Origin: Gemmatimonadaceae bacterium | GTDB lineage: Bacteria > Gemmatimonadota > Gemmatimonadetes > Gemmatimonadales > Gemmatimonadaceae | DNA: 64,000 bases | NCBI GenBank assembly: GCA_040882285.1 | Contig: JBBEBQ010000018.1 | Span: forward strand, 124,001 to 188,000 | Reading direction: 5' to 3' | Shown here: one piece after another, positions 53,976 to 62,694 of the stretch | Layout: every line of letters starts with the position of its first letter | How positions within the stretch are numbered: position 1 is the first letter of the stretch | The notes under the pieces: model-generated | The model's database searches: none | Told to the model about the DNA's origin: nothing | Seen by the model: the letters and a program-made list of their open reading frames with translations, nothing else | Program-made: the position numbers and the translations under genes

Positions 53976-55352
53976 TCATCGCCCCAACCTCAGCTTGACG
54001 GGGTCACTAGGAGGCGCGGTGGGATAATCGCCCGAAAAGCACGCATGACAGAACCCATCCGGTCCTTTCGGTACCGCCCGCAACATTCCATCGAGCGAAA
54101 GATAGCCGAGCGTATCAACCCCGAGCTTCGTCGCGATCTCCTCCACCGTGAAGTTCGCCGCGATCAGCTCCTCGCGGGTCGGCGTGTCGATCCCGTAGTA
54201 GCACGGCCCCGTGATCGGCGGGGAGCTCACCCGCAGATGCACCTCGCGCGCGCCGGCCCCGCGCACCATTGCGACGAGCCCGCGCGTGGTCGTGCCCCGC
54301 ACGATCGAGTCGTCCACCATAACCACGCTCTTTCCATCCAGCACCTCGCGCACGGCGTTGTACTTCACCTTCACCTTCGCGTCCCGGCCGGCCTGGGTCG
54401 GCTGGAGGAACGTGCGGCCCACGTAGTGATTCCGTATCAGCGCCAGCTCGAGCCGCAGCCCCGATTCTTCCGCGTAGCCGAGCGCGGCCGAGTTGGACGA
54501 ATCCGGGACGCTGAACACCAGTTCGGCGCCCGGCGCGGGGGCTTCTCTGGCAAGCTGTCGGCCAAGCTCGCGGCGGGCCCGGTCCACGGAGCCGCCGAAG
54601 ATCCGGCTGTCGGGCCTGGCGAAGTACACGAACTCGAACACGCACTTGCGCGATTCGACGGCGGGGAAGGGACGCGACGACCGGATCCCGGTGCCGTCCA
54701 CCGCCACGATCTCGCCGGCCTCGATCTCCCGCTCGAACGTTGCGCCCACGATGTCCAGCGCGCAGGTCTCGGATGCGAAGATCACCGCGCCATTGAGCCG
54801 GCCCATGACCAGGGGCCGCCAGCCGCGCGGATCGCGTGCCGCGAGCAGCGTGTCGCCGGCGAGCACGACGGCCGAGTAGGCGCCTTCCACTCCCCGCAAC
54901 GCGTCCGCGAGCTTTTCTTCGGGCGCGGAAGAGCGCGAGCGCGCCATCCGGTGCACGATGACCTCGGAGTCCATCGTGGAAGCGAAGATCGAGCCCTGGT
55001 CCTCCAGCTCGATCCGGAGCTCACTGGAGTTGGTGAGGTTGCCGTTGTGGGCCAGCGCGAGGTGCCCGTCCCGAAAGCGCGCGAGCACCGGCTGGGCGTT
55101 CTCGATCGTGGACGAGCCCGTGGTGCTGTAGCGCGTGTGGCCGATCGCGGTCGAGCCGGTGAGCGACGCGATGCTCTCCGGGCTGAACTTGTCGGACACG
55201 AGCCCCATGGCGCGCAGAGTCCGCGCGGTTCCATCGTCGCCCACCGCGACGATGCCGGCGGACTCCTGCCCGCGGTGCTGCAGCGAGTACAGTCCGAGGT
55301 GAGTCAGCGAGGCCGCGCCGGGATGTCCGCGCACGCCGAAGACGCCGCACAT
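53976..55352 (-). CDS. purF: Amidophosphoribosyltransferase
   Basis: 458 residues. Met-Cys start (MCGVFGVRGHPG) places the catalytic Cys2 of the class II amidotransferase at the mature N-terminus with no propeptide. LYSLQHRGQESAGIV is the conserved glutaminase segment, and VVMVDDSIVRGTTTRGLVAM (~residue 350) is the PRPP-binding loop. Four cysteines C-terminally (including DGFCHACFSGDYP) suggest the Fe-S-containing B. subtilis type. First step of purine synthesis. Six bases after purL. Confidence 0.96.
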   Translation of the reverse strand: MCGVFGVRGHPGAASLTHLGLYSLQHRGQESAGIVAVGDDGTARTLRAMGLVSDKFSPESIASLTGSTAIGHTRYSTTGSSTIENAQPVLARFRDGHLALAHNGNLTNSSELRIELEDQGSIFASTMDSEVIVHRMARSRSSAPEEKLADALRGVEGAYSAVVLAGDTLLAARDPRGWRPLVMGRLNGAVIFASETCALDIVGATFEREIEAGEIVAVDGTGIRSSRPFPAVESRKCVFEFVYFARPDSRIFGGSVDRARRELGRQLAREAPAPGAELVFSVPDSSNSAALGYAEESGLRLELALIRNHYVGRTFLQPTQAGRDAKVKVKYNAVREVLDGKSVVMVDDSIVRGTTTRGLVAMVRGAGAREVHLRVSSPPITGPCYYGIDTPTREELIAANFTVEEIATKLGVDTLGYLSLDGMLRAVPKGPDGFCHACFSGDYPTAPPSDPVKLRLGR

Positions 55353-55358
55353 GGCCGG

Positions 55359-57686
55359 CTAGACCGTCGTCACGGCGGCCTGTTCCAGCACGGCGGCGCT
55401 CTCGACGCTGGCTTCCATGATCGCGGGGATCGCGTCGTGGTACGCCGCCGCGAGTCGCTCGAGCGGCGCTACGACCGTGCGATTTCCACCGTGCTTGATC
55501 TCGAGGTTCCCCGATCCGGTCCGCACCCGGCCGAGCACGACCGGCGCCACCCGATGCTTTACCGCGATCTTGGCTATCGTGCCCAGCGACGCTTCCGGCA
55601 CCGTGATGATGATCCTCGCCTGCGCTTCGTTGTACAGCAACTCCCGCAATGCGACGCCGCTCCACGCAGACACATCGATTTCGGCGCCCACCAACGCGGA
55701 CCGATCCGCGATCGCGCACTCCGCCAGCGCTACTCCGAGCCCCCCGTCGCTGCAGTCGTGCGCCGAGCGCACGTGTCCGCCGCGAATGCACTCGAGCAGG
55801 CATGCGATCGTGTCCCGCTCGAGGTCAGGGTCGCATTTCGGCGGAGTGCCCGCGACGATTCCATGAATTCGGGCGAGATACTCGCTGCCGCCAAGACCGT
55901 CCGCCGGCTCGCCGAGGATCTCCCCCAGCAGAACGATGACGTCGTCGTCCACCGACCACGTCGCCGGCGTGACGTGCGCGACGTCGTCGATGAGGCCGAG
56001 CATGCCGATCACAGGCGTGGGGTACACCGCGCCGGACGGGCTCTCGTTGTACAGCGACACGTTCCCGCCGGTGACGGGCGTATCCAAGGCGCGGCAGGCC
56101 TCGCCGATTCCCGCGATCGCCTCGCTCAGCTGGAAGAAGTTCTCCGGCCGCTTCGGGTTGCCGAAGTTGAGGCAGTTGGTGATCGCCAGCGGCCGCGCGC
56201 CGGTGCACGCCACGTTTCGCGCGGCCTCGCACACCGCGGCGCGTGCGCCATTTCTCGGCGAGAGGTACACGTACCGGCCGTTGCAGTCCGTCTTCACGGC
56301 GATCGCGCGGTTCGACCCGCGCAGCCGCAGCACCGCGGCGTCGCCGCCCGGGCCGATCACCGTGTTGGTGCGCACGGTGGAGTCGTACTGCCGGTACGCC
56401 CACGCCTTGCTGGCGATCGTGGGTGACGAGAGCACCCGGTCGAGCGTCCAGACCGGGTCCTTCTCCTCGGGCAGCTCGGGAACGCTTGCAACGTCCGTCG
56501 CCCGGAGCCGGACGATCTCGTCGCTCTCGCGCGCTTCCGGCGAGTAGCGCGGGCAGTCCGTTACCAGGCGCGAGCCCGGAAACTCCGCGACTACGGTGTC
56601 GCCCTCCGTCACGCGGTACACCGGCTCCGCGATCACCTCGCCGATGACGGCAGCCGTGAGATCCCAGCGAGTGAGAATCTCGCTGACCGCGTCCTCGTGG
56701 CCGCGCTTCGCCACGACGAGCATGCGCTCCTGCGACTCGCTCAACAGGATCTCGTACGGCGTCATTCCTTCCTCGCGCACGGGCACCTTGCTCACGTCGA
56801 TCGTGACGCCCACCTCGCCGCGCTCGGCCATCTCCGCCGAGGACGACGTGAGACCCGCCGCGCCCATGTCCTGGATCGCGACGATGTGTCCGCTCCGGAT
56901 CAGCTCCAGGCTCGCCTCCAGCAGTAGCTTCTCGGTGAACGGATCTCCGACCTGGACGCGCGGGCGCTTGGCGTCGCTCGCCTCCGACAGATCTTCCGAC
57001 GCGAACGACGCTCCGTGAATGCCGTCGCGGCCGGTCCGTGCTCCCACCGCGATGATCGGGTTGCCGATCCCCTCGGCCTTGGCGGTGATCAGCTCGCTCT
57101 CCTTCATCACGCCCACGCACATCGCGTTGACGAGCGGATTGGTCTCGTACGCGTCGTCGAACACGATCTCGCCGGCGACGGTCGGGATTCCGACGCAGTT
57201 GCCGTAGTCGCCGATGCCTTTCACGACGCCGGCGAACAGGTACCTGACGCGCGCGTTGTCCAGCGAGCCGAAGCGCAGGGAGTTGAGCATGGCGATCGGC
57301 CGCGCGCCCATCGTGAAGACGTCGCGCAGAATTCCGCCCACGCCGGTGGCGGCGCCCTGGTAGGGCTCGACCGCCGACGGGTGGTTGTGCGATTCGATCT
57401 TGAACGCGACGGCGAGGCCGTCACCCACCGAGACCACGCCCGCGTTCTCCCCGGGTCCCTGGAGAACCTGGGGCCCTTCTGTGGGGAGCGTCTTGAGCAG
57501 CGGACGCGAGTGCTTGTACGAGCAGTGCTCGCTCCACAGCGCGCTGATTATCCCCAGCTCGGTGAACGTGGGCTCGCGGCCGAGCATGCGGACCAGCCGC
57601 TGGAACTCGTCGTCGTTGAGGCCGTGCTCCGCGACGAGCGCGGAAGTGATGCGCGGGTCGCCGGGGCGCGGAGCAACCATCGTCAC
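55359..57686 (-). CDS. purL: Phosphoribosylformylglycinamidine synthase, PurL subunit
   Basis: 775 residues, the small PurL type that needs PurS and PurQ, both encoded just upstream. [40 protein letters not shown] and [18 protein letters not shown] are the ATP-site signatures of the AIR-synthase-like fold. GTG 57686 is preferred over ATG 57680: GAGGG stands seven bases before it and it forms a GTGA overlap with the purQ stop. It amidates FGAR to FGAM with ammonia from PurQ. Confidence 0.95.
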   Translation of the reverse strand: MTMVAPRPGDPRITSALVAEHGLNDDEFQRLVRMLGREPTFTELGIISALWSEHCSYKHSRPLLKTLPTEGPQVLQGPGENAGVVSVGDGLAVAFKIESHNHPSAVEPYQGAATGVGGILRDVFTMGARPIAMLNSLRFGSLDNARVRYLFAGVVKGIGDYGNCVGIPTVAGEIVFDDAYETNPLVNAMCVGVMKESELITAKAEGIGNPIIAVGARTGRDGIHGASFASEDLSEASDAKRPRVQVGDPFTEKLLLEASLELIRSGHIVAIQDMGAAGLTSSSAEMAERGEVGVTIDVSKVPVREEGMTPYEILLSESQERMLVVAKRGHEDAVSEILTRWDLTAAVIGEVIAEPVYRVTEGDTVVAEFPGSRLVTDCPRYSPEARESDEIVRLRATDVASVPELPEEKDPVWTLDRVLSSPTIASKAWAYRQYDSTVRTNTVIGPGGDAAVLRLRGSNRAIAVKTDCNGRYVYLSPRNGARAAVCEAARNVACTGARPLAITNCLNFGNPKRPENFFQLSEAIAGIGEACRALDTPVTGGNVSLYNESPSGAVYPTPVIGMLGLIDDVAHVTPATWSVDDDVIVLLGEILGEPADGLGGSEYLARIHGIVAGTPPKCDPDLERDTIACLLECIRGGHVRSAHDCSDGGLGVALAECAIADRSALVGAEIDVSAWSGVALRELLYNEAQARIIITVPEASLGTIAKIAVKHRVAPVVLGRVRTGSGNLEIKHGGNRTVVAPLERLAAAYHDAIPAIMEASVESAAVLEQAAVTTV

Positions 57687-58375
57687 ACGGCCACCCTCGC
57701 GAGCAGCGACTCGAACAGCGGCAGCCCGTCGGGCGGTCCGAGCAGCGGATCCACCGCGCGCTCGGGATGCGGCATCATTCCCAGCACGTTCCCCTCGTCG
57801 CTCACGATCCCGGCTATTCCGCGCATCGAGCCGTTGGGATTGGCTGCGCCGGTGACGGCGCCGGCCGGGTCGCAATAGCGGAATACGATCCGGTCGTTGT
57901 CCTCGAGCCTGCCGATCGTCGTAGCGTCCGCGACGTACCGGCCTTCGCCGTGCGCTATGGGGATCCGCAGCACCGCGCCCTGCTCGTACCGGGAGGTGAA
58001 GAGTGTGTCGGCGTTCTCGACCCGGAGGTGCACCGCGTCCGACACGAAGCGCATTCCGGTGTTGCGCACGAGCGCGCCCGGGAGCAGTCCCGCCTCGCAC
58101 GCGATCTGGAATCCGTTGCAGATGGCGAGCACGGGCCCGCCGCGGCGCGCGTGCGCCGCGACCTGCTGCATGATCGGGCTGAACCGCGCGATTGCCCCGG
58201 CGCGCAGATAATCGCCGTAACTGAATCCGCCCGGGAGCACGACGACGTCCACTCCCTCGAGGTCTTCCGTCTTGTGCCAGAGGTACGTCGCCTCGGAGCC
58301 GAGCTGATCCACCACGGCCCGGTACGCGTCGTAGTCGCAATTGGACCCAGGGAACGTCACGATCCCGAATTTCAT
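57683..58375 (-). CDS. purQ: FGAM synthase glutaminase subunit PurQ
   Basis: 230 residues from the ATG at 58375 ([20 protein letters not shown]). Class I amidotransferase triad: Cys in [14 protein letters not shown] (~residue 86), His in [10 protein letters not shown] (~residue 206) and the adjacent Glu. [15 protein letters not shown] is a PurQ signature. The frame remains open upstream into a heptad repeat array, which would add about eleven residues of repeat translation. That extension is rejected. Confidence 0.95.
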   Translation of the reverse strand: MKFGIVTFPGSNCDYDAYRAVVDQLGSEATYLWHKTEDLEGVDVVVLPGGFSYGDYLRAGAIARFSPIMQQVAAHARRGGPVLAICNGFQIACEAGLLPGALVRNTGMRFVSDAVHLRVENADTLFTSRYEQGAVLRIPIAHGEGRYVADATTIGRLEDNDRIVFRYCDPAGAVTGAANPNGSMRGIAGIVSDEGNVLGMMPHPERAVDPLLGPPDGLPLFESLLARVAV

Positions 58376-58388
58376 GCCGGCTCCAAAA

Positions 58389-58423
58389 AGCCAATAGCCA
58401 ACAGCCAATAGCCAATAGCTGTT
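58389..58423. repeat. AGCCAAT heptad array between purQ and purS
   Basis: AGCCAAT AGCCAAC AGCCAAT AGCCAAT AGCTGTT, the GCTATTG subfamily seen from the other strand. It is the only interruption in the otherwise overlapping purC-psd-pssA-purS...purQ-purL run. Confidence 0.85.
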
Positions 58424-58424
58424 G

Positions 58425-58688
58425 TCACAACGGCACCGCCGACGTGATCTCGAAGTCCTCCGTTACCGGATTGGCCAGGAGCTTCTCGCACATCTCCTGC
58501 ACCGCGGTCTCCGCCTGCAGCGCGTCGGGCGCCTCGGTCTCGATGACGACGTGCCGGCCGACGTGCACCGACCTCACATGCTTGAAGCCGAGCGAGTGGA
58601 GCGCGCCGGTGATGGTGTTGCCCTGCGGATCCAACAGCCCGGCCCGCGGGACGATGTGCACGGCGATCCGGTAGACTCGGTGCTTCAT
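58425..58688 (-). CDS. purS: FGAM synthase subunit PurS
   Basis: 87 residues, the usual size. It begins MKHRVYRIAVHIVPRAGLLD and keeps the conserved DPQGNTITGALHSLGF element. The last half (EAPDALQAETAVQEMCEKLL) forms the second helix-strand unit. PurS bridges PurL and PurQ in the FGAM synthase complex. ATG overlaps the pssA stop region by four bases (pssA is upstream in the mRNA? no: pssA precedes it, its stop lies at 58685-58687). Confidence 0.93.
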   Translation of the reverse strand: MKHRVYRIAVHIVPRAGLLDPQGNTITGALHSLGFKHVRSVHVGRHVVIETEAPDALQAETAVQEMCEKLLANPVTEDFEITSAVPL

Positions 58689-59605
58689 TCGGGCCCCGAG
58701 GAGAAGGGTCGCGGGTCCGGCTGACCGCCGCGCCCGTGCCGGCGCCGCCGGCGGCGCTTCCGCTGCGCCGCAAGCAGATCCGGCTCCAGCAGCTCACGGG
58801 TTTGCGGCTCTTCCGTGTCGTCGTCCTCGTCGCTGATGACGGGGGCATCGCCGCTCGGCCGCCGGTCCATCAGCCCGTACACGACCGTCTTCACCAGGCC
58901 GTACAGCACGTAGAGAAGCAGCGCGGGGAAGAAAAATTCCCTCGGCAGAAACAGCACGCCGAAGAAAGTGGAGGCGACCACCAGCGATCCGATGATCTCA
59001 CCCGGCTTCCGGTAGCCCACGGTGGGGACGGCGGGGTAGGAGACGTTGCTGATCATCAGGAACGCGAGCATGAGCATCAGGTAGCGCAGCACCATCTCCC
59101 ACGGCAGGTCCCCGATCATGGTGTTGCCGTAGAGGTCGGTCTGGCTGAACCAGTAGTACGTCGCGAGCGTGACGCCCGCGGCCGGGCTCGGCAGTCCGTG
59201 GAAGTACTTCTTGGCGCGGCCGGCCTGCTCGACGTTGAACCGCGCCAAGCGGATCACCGCGCACGCCGTGTACAGGAACACGAAGATCCAGTCCCAGCCG
59301 TCGCGGTTCAGCACCGCGAAGTACATGATCAGCGCCGGGGCGAGCCCGAACGAGATGGCGTCCACCAGCGAGTCGAGCTCCGAGCCGAAGCGCGAGCCCG
59401 TTCTCGTCGCGCGCGCGACGCGGCCGTCGAGCGCGTCCGCGATCCCGCCGAACACGACGTACAGTCCCGCCGTGCTGAACTCCCCGCGCGACGCCGCGAC
59501 GATGGCGAAGATCCCGAAGAACAGGTTGACCAGCGTGAAGCCGTTCGGCAGCACGACCACCGCGCGCCGGACGCGGCGCTGCGCCCGGACTTCGCCGTCC
59601 GTCAT
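58685..59605 (-). CDS. pssA: CDP-diacylglycerol-serine O-phosphatidyltransferase
   Basis: 306 residues with a membrane core of about eight helices. The CDP-alcohol phosphotransferase motif is DGRVARATRTGSRFGSELDS then LVD (~residues 59-82), fitting DGx2ARx8Gx3Dx3D. It makes phosphatidylserine from CDP-DAG. The extra C-terminal ~60 residues are charged and basic (AAQRKRRRRRRHGRGG). Both ends overlap neighbouring genes by four bases (psd upstream, purS downstream). Confidence 0.94.
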   Translation of the reverse strand: MTDGEVRAQRRVRRAVVVLPNGFTLVNLFFGIFAIVAASRGEFSTAGLYVVFGGIADALDGRVARATRTGSRFGSELDSLVDAISFGLAPALIMYFAVLNRDGWDWIFVFLYTACAVIRLARFNVEQAGRAKKYFHGLPSPAAGVTLATYYWFSQTDLYGNTMIGDLPWEMVLRYLMLMLAFLMISNVSYPAVPTVGYRKPGEIIGSLVVASTFFGVLFLPREFFFPALLLYVLYGLVKTVVYGLMDRRPSGDAPVISDEDDDTEEPQTRELLEPDLLAAQRKRRRRRRHGRGGQPDPRPFSSGPE

Positions 59606-60255
59606 CGGGCGGGGAGGTCCGCGAGCACAGTCACGCCGGCGTTGCTCGTCTCACCGGTCGCGACGCGAACCCTGGAATCGGGCGGAATGAACACGTCCAC
59701 GCGCGAGCCGAAGCGGATGATCCCCAGGCGCTCGCCCTGCTTCACGACCTGGCCTTCCTTGCTGTAGGTCACGATCCGCCGCGCGATGAGGCCGGCGATC
59801 TGCCGCACGAGTATGCGGCCGCTCTTCGTCTCGAGCCCGACGGACATCTGCTCGTTCTCGAGGCTCGACTTCTCGGTGGCGGCGTTCAGGAATCTGCCGG
59901 GATTGTAGTGGACGTAGCGCACGGTCCCGTCCACCGGGTACCGGTTCACGTGCACGTTGAAGACGTTCATGAAGACGGAGATCCGGATCGCCTTGCCGCC
60001 GATGAACGCCGGCTCGTCCACTTCCGTGATCATCACGATCTTGCCGTCGGCGGGGGAGACCACGATGCTCTCCCCGCGCTCTCCGGTACGCTCGGGATCC
60101 CGGAAGAAGAACGCGACCCAGAGCGCGACCACCGTGAGCGCGAACGCCAGCAGCCACAGCGTCCAGGACCTGCGCGCCAGCGCGAACGCGTATGCCGTCG
60201 CGGCCAGCGCGGAAGCGATCCCGATGAAGGCGAGCCCCTCGCGGGCGAAGCTCAC
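59602..60255 (-). CDS. psd: Phosphatidylserine decarboxylase
   Basis: 217 residues, the short PSD-A type. Two N-terminal hydrophobic helices ([35 protein letters not shown]), then [15 protein letters not shown] and [20 protein letters not shown]. The self-cleavage site that creates the pyruvoyl group is the Ser of [14 protein letters not shown] (~residue 183). It forms phosphatidylethanolamine from the PssA product. It overlaps purC and pssA by four bases each, hence translationally coupled to a purine gene. Confidence 0.93.
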   Translation of the reverse strand: MSFAREGLAFIGIASALAATAYAFALARRSWTLWLLAFALTVVALWVAFFFRDPERTGERGESIVVSPADGKIVMITEVDEPAFIGGKAIRISVFMNVFNVHVNRYPVDGTVRYVHYNPGRFLNAATEKSSLENEQMSVGLETKSGRILVRQIAGLIARRIVTYSKEGQVVKQGERLGIIRFGSRVDVFIPPDSRVRVATGETSNAGVTVLADLPAR

Positions 60256-61169
60256 CCGGGCGTGCCCGGAAGCGCGGCGCCGGTGAGGCGCTGGAATATG
60301 TCGAGATATCGGCGGCTCATCGAATCAATGACGTCGGTCGGAAGAGGAGGGGGCGGCGGATCGCCGTTCCAGCGGCCGGCGGTCTTCTCCCGCTCCAGAT
60401 GATCGCGCAGCGGCTGCTTGTCGAGACTGGGTGGCGCAACGCCTTCCTCGTATCGGTCCGCGGGCCAGAAGCGTGAGCTGTCGGGGGTGAGCACCTCGTC
60501 GACTAATATAACCCGCCCGTCGACCTCTCCGAACTCGAGCTTGGTGTCGGCGATGATGATTCCGCGCGACTCGGCGTGCGCGCGGCCGCGCTCGTACACG
60601 AGCCGGGTGAGACGCTCCAGCTCGGCGATGCGCTCGCCGCCCACGATCTCCGCGGCGCGCCCGCGCGTGATGTTCTCGTCGTGCCCGGTCTCGGCTTTGG
60701 TAGCGGGGCTGAACAGCGGCGGCTCCAGCTTCGAGCTCTCCTTGAGCGCCGGCGGCAGCGGCTCGCCGGCGAGAGTCGCATGCGAGCGGTATTCCTTCCA
60801 CGCGGAGCCGGCGAGGTAGCCGCGGATCACGCACTCGATCGGAAAGACCTCGGCCCGCTTCGACAGCATCGCCCTGCCCGCGATCGCGCCCCTGTGCGGC
60901 GCCAGCGAGGGGACCGCCGAGATGATCTCGTCGGCGTCGGCCGTGAGCATGTGGTGCGGAACCTCGTCTCCAAGACGCCGGAGCCACCACGCCGTGAGCT
61001 GCGTGAGCACCGCCCCCTTGTGCGGCACCGCCTCCCGCATGACGACGTCGAACGCGCTGACCCTGTCCGTGGCGACGAGGAGCAATTGCTCCGGCCCCGC
61101 CTCGTACACGTCGCGAACCTTCCCCTGGCGCAGCAACGGGAGAGGAAGATTTGACTGAAGAAGAGGCAT
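60252..61169 (-). CDS. purC: SAICAR synthase
   Basis: 305 residues from ATG 61169 ([20 protein letters not shown]), the longer yeast-like PurC type. ATP-site [30 protein letters not shown] and [16 protein letters not shown] are conserved, with the signature [20 protein letters not shown] in the second half. It joins aspartate to CAIR. An in-frame ATG at 61184 adds five residues (MSLFP) and is not excluded. It leads the overlapping run purC-psd-pssA-purS. Confidence 0.95.
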   Translation of the reverse strand: MPLLQSNLPLPLLRQGKVRDVYEAGPEQLLLVATDRVSAFDVVMREAVPHKGAVLTQLTAWWLRRLGDEVPHHMLTADADEIISAVPSLAPHRGAIAGRAMLSKRAEVFPIECVIRGYLAGSAWKEYRSHATLAGEPLPPALKESSKLEPPLFSPATKAETGHDENITRGRAAEIVGGERIAELERLTRLVYERGRAHAESRGIIIADTKLEFGEVDGRVILVDEVLTPDSSRFWPADRYEEGVAPPSLDKQPLRDHLEREKTAGRWNGDPPPPPLPTDVIDSMSRRYLDIFQRLTGAALPGTPG

Positions 61170-61211
61170 AGGGAATAGTGACAATCGTGAACCAGTGACC
61201 AGCGGAACGGC

Positions 61212-61253
61212 AGTTACTAATCACTAATCACTAATCACTAATCACTAGTCACC
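61212..61253. repeat. TAATCAC/TAGTCAC heptad array between purB and purC
   Basis: AGTTACT, four AATCACT units, then AGTCACC. A faint, much diverged facing copy (TAGTGAC, GTGAACC, AGTGACC) occurs at 61177-61200. Eight bases separate it from the purB stop. Confidence 0.8.
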
Positions 61254-61260
61254 GTCGTTC

Positions 61261-62694
61261 TCAGACTCGGATCTCGTCCGCGGCCTTCTCCGGCGGCGCG
61301 CCCGCGAGAACCGGCTCCACGACTTCCGCGAGGAAATCGTCCACTTGCTGCGGCGCCCGTCCGACGAATCTCTCGGGCGCGAGCACGCCGCGAAGGTCGT
61401 CCATCGGCACGCCGTACTCCGGATCGGCCGCTAGGCGGTCGAGCATGTCGTTGCTGTCGGCGCCGTCCTTCATGGCGCGCGCGGCGGCCAGGCTGTGCCG
61501 GCGGATCACCTCGTGCGCGACCTGCCGGTCGCGACCAGCGCGCACCGCCCGGACGATCAGCTCCTCGGTCGCCATGAACGGCAGCTCGCGGTCGATGCGG
61601 CGCCGGATCTGCCGCGGGTAGATCTCCATGCCCGTCACGATGTTGCCCATGAGCAGCAGGATCGCGTCCGTCGCGAGAAACGCCTCCGGAATCACGATGC
61701 GCCGGTTGGCGCTGTCGTCCAGCGTCCGCTCGAGGAACTGCGTGCTGTGCGTCTGGTGCGCGTTGGCCTCGAGCGACAGGACGAAGCGCGCCAGCGACGC
61801 GATCCGCTCCGCGCGCATCGGGTTCCGCTTGTACGCCATCGCGGACGACCCCACCTGGTCCTGCTCGAACGGCTCTTCCAGCTCGCCGAAGGTCTGCAGC
61901 ATGCGGATGTCGCCGCTGAACTTGGCGGCGCTCGACGCTATGCCGGAGACGATGCCCAGCACCCAGGCGTCGAGCTTTCGCGTGTAGGTCTGGCCGGTGA
62001 CTCCCAGCGCGGAGGGAAAATCCATCCGCGCGGTCACGCGCCGCTCCAGCTCGCGGACCTTCTTGTGGTCGCCGTCGAAGATCTCGAGGAAGGACGCTTG
62101 CGTGCCGGTGGTGCCTTTCACTCCCCGGAACGGGAGCGTGTCGCGACGATGATCCAGGTCTCTCAGGTCGAGCACCAGGTCCTGCAGCCAGAGCGTCGCG
62201 CGCTTGCCGACGGTCGTAAGCTGCGCCGGCTGGAGATGGGTGTAGCCGAGCGCGGGCTCGTCGCGCCACTCGCGCGCGAACGCCGCGAGCGAGCGGATGA
62301 TCTGGAGCAGCTTGCCGCGCAGCAGGTCGAGCCCGCGCCGCATCAGAATCAGGTCGGCGTTGTCGGTGACGTAAGCGCTGGTCGCGCCGAGATGGATGAA
62401 CGGCTTCGCCGCGGGCGCTGCGTCGCCGAAGGCGTGGATGTGCGCGACCACGTCGTGCCGGAAGCGCCGCTCGTACGCCTGCACCGCGTAGAAATCGATG
62501 TCGTCCAGCCGGTCGCGCATCTGCGTGATGGCCTCGGCCGGAATCGCCACGCCCAGCTCCTGCTCCGACTCCGCGAGCGCGAGCCAGAGCCGGCGCCACA
62601 TCCCGTAGCGCGTGCGCGGCGACCATAGCTCCAGCATGGCCGACGAGGCATACCGGTCGGCCAGCGGAGAGGAGTAGCGATCGTACTCGGTCAT
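61261..62694 (-). CDS. purB: Adenylosuccinate lyase
   Basis: 477 residues from ATG 62694 (MTEYDRYSSPLADRYASSAM). The fumarase/aspartase signature is SSAMAYKRNPMRAE (~residue 275-288), with HLGATSAYVTDNADLI and GYTHLQPAQLTTVGKRA upstream carrying catalytic residues. It cleaves SAICAR and adenylosuccinate, acting twice in purine synthesis. The length and sequence resemble the animal/archaeal-like ASL subgroup. Its ATG overlaps the HtrA stop (ATGA at 62694-62691). Confidence 0.95.
   Translation of the reverse strand: MTEYDRYSSPLADRYASSAMLELWSPRTRYGMWRRLWLALAESEQELGVAIPAEAITQMRDRLDDIDFYAVQAYERRFRHDVVAHIHAFGDAAPAAKPFIHLGATSAYVTDNADLILMRRGLDLLRGKLLQIIRSLAAFAREWRDEPALGYTHLQPAQLTTVGKRATLWLQDLVLDLRDLDHRRDTLPFRGVKGTTGTQASFLEIFDGDHKKVRELERRVTARMDFPSALGVTGQTYTRKLDAWVLGIVSGIASSAAKFSGDIRMLQTFGELEEPFEQDQVGSSAMAYKRNPMRAERIASLARFVLSLEANAHQTHSTQFLERTLDDSANRRIVIPEAFLATDAILLLMGNIVTGMEIYPRQIRRRIDRELPFMATEELIVRAVRAGRDRQVAHEVIRRHSLAAARAMKDGADSNDMLDRLAADPEYGVPMDDLRGVLAPERFVGRAPQQVDDFLAEVVEPVLAGAPPEKAADEIRV

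Noticed and set aside
58376-58408. N-terminal extension of PurQ through the heptad array
   Set aside because: The extra residues ([11 protein letters not shown]) are translated repeat. [13 protein letters not shown] is the conserved PurQ start.
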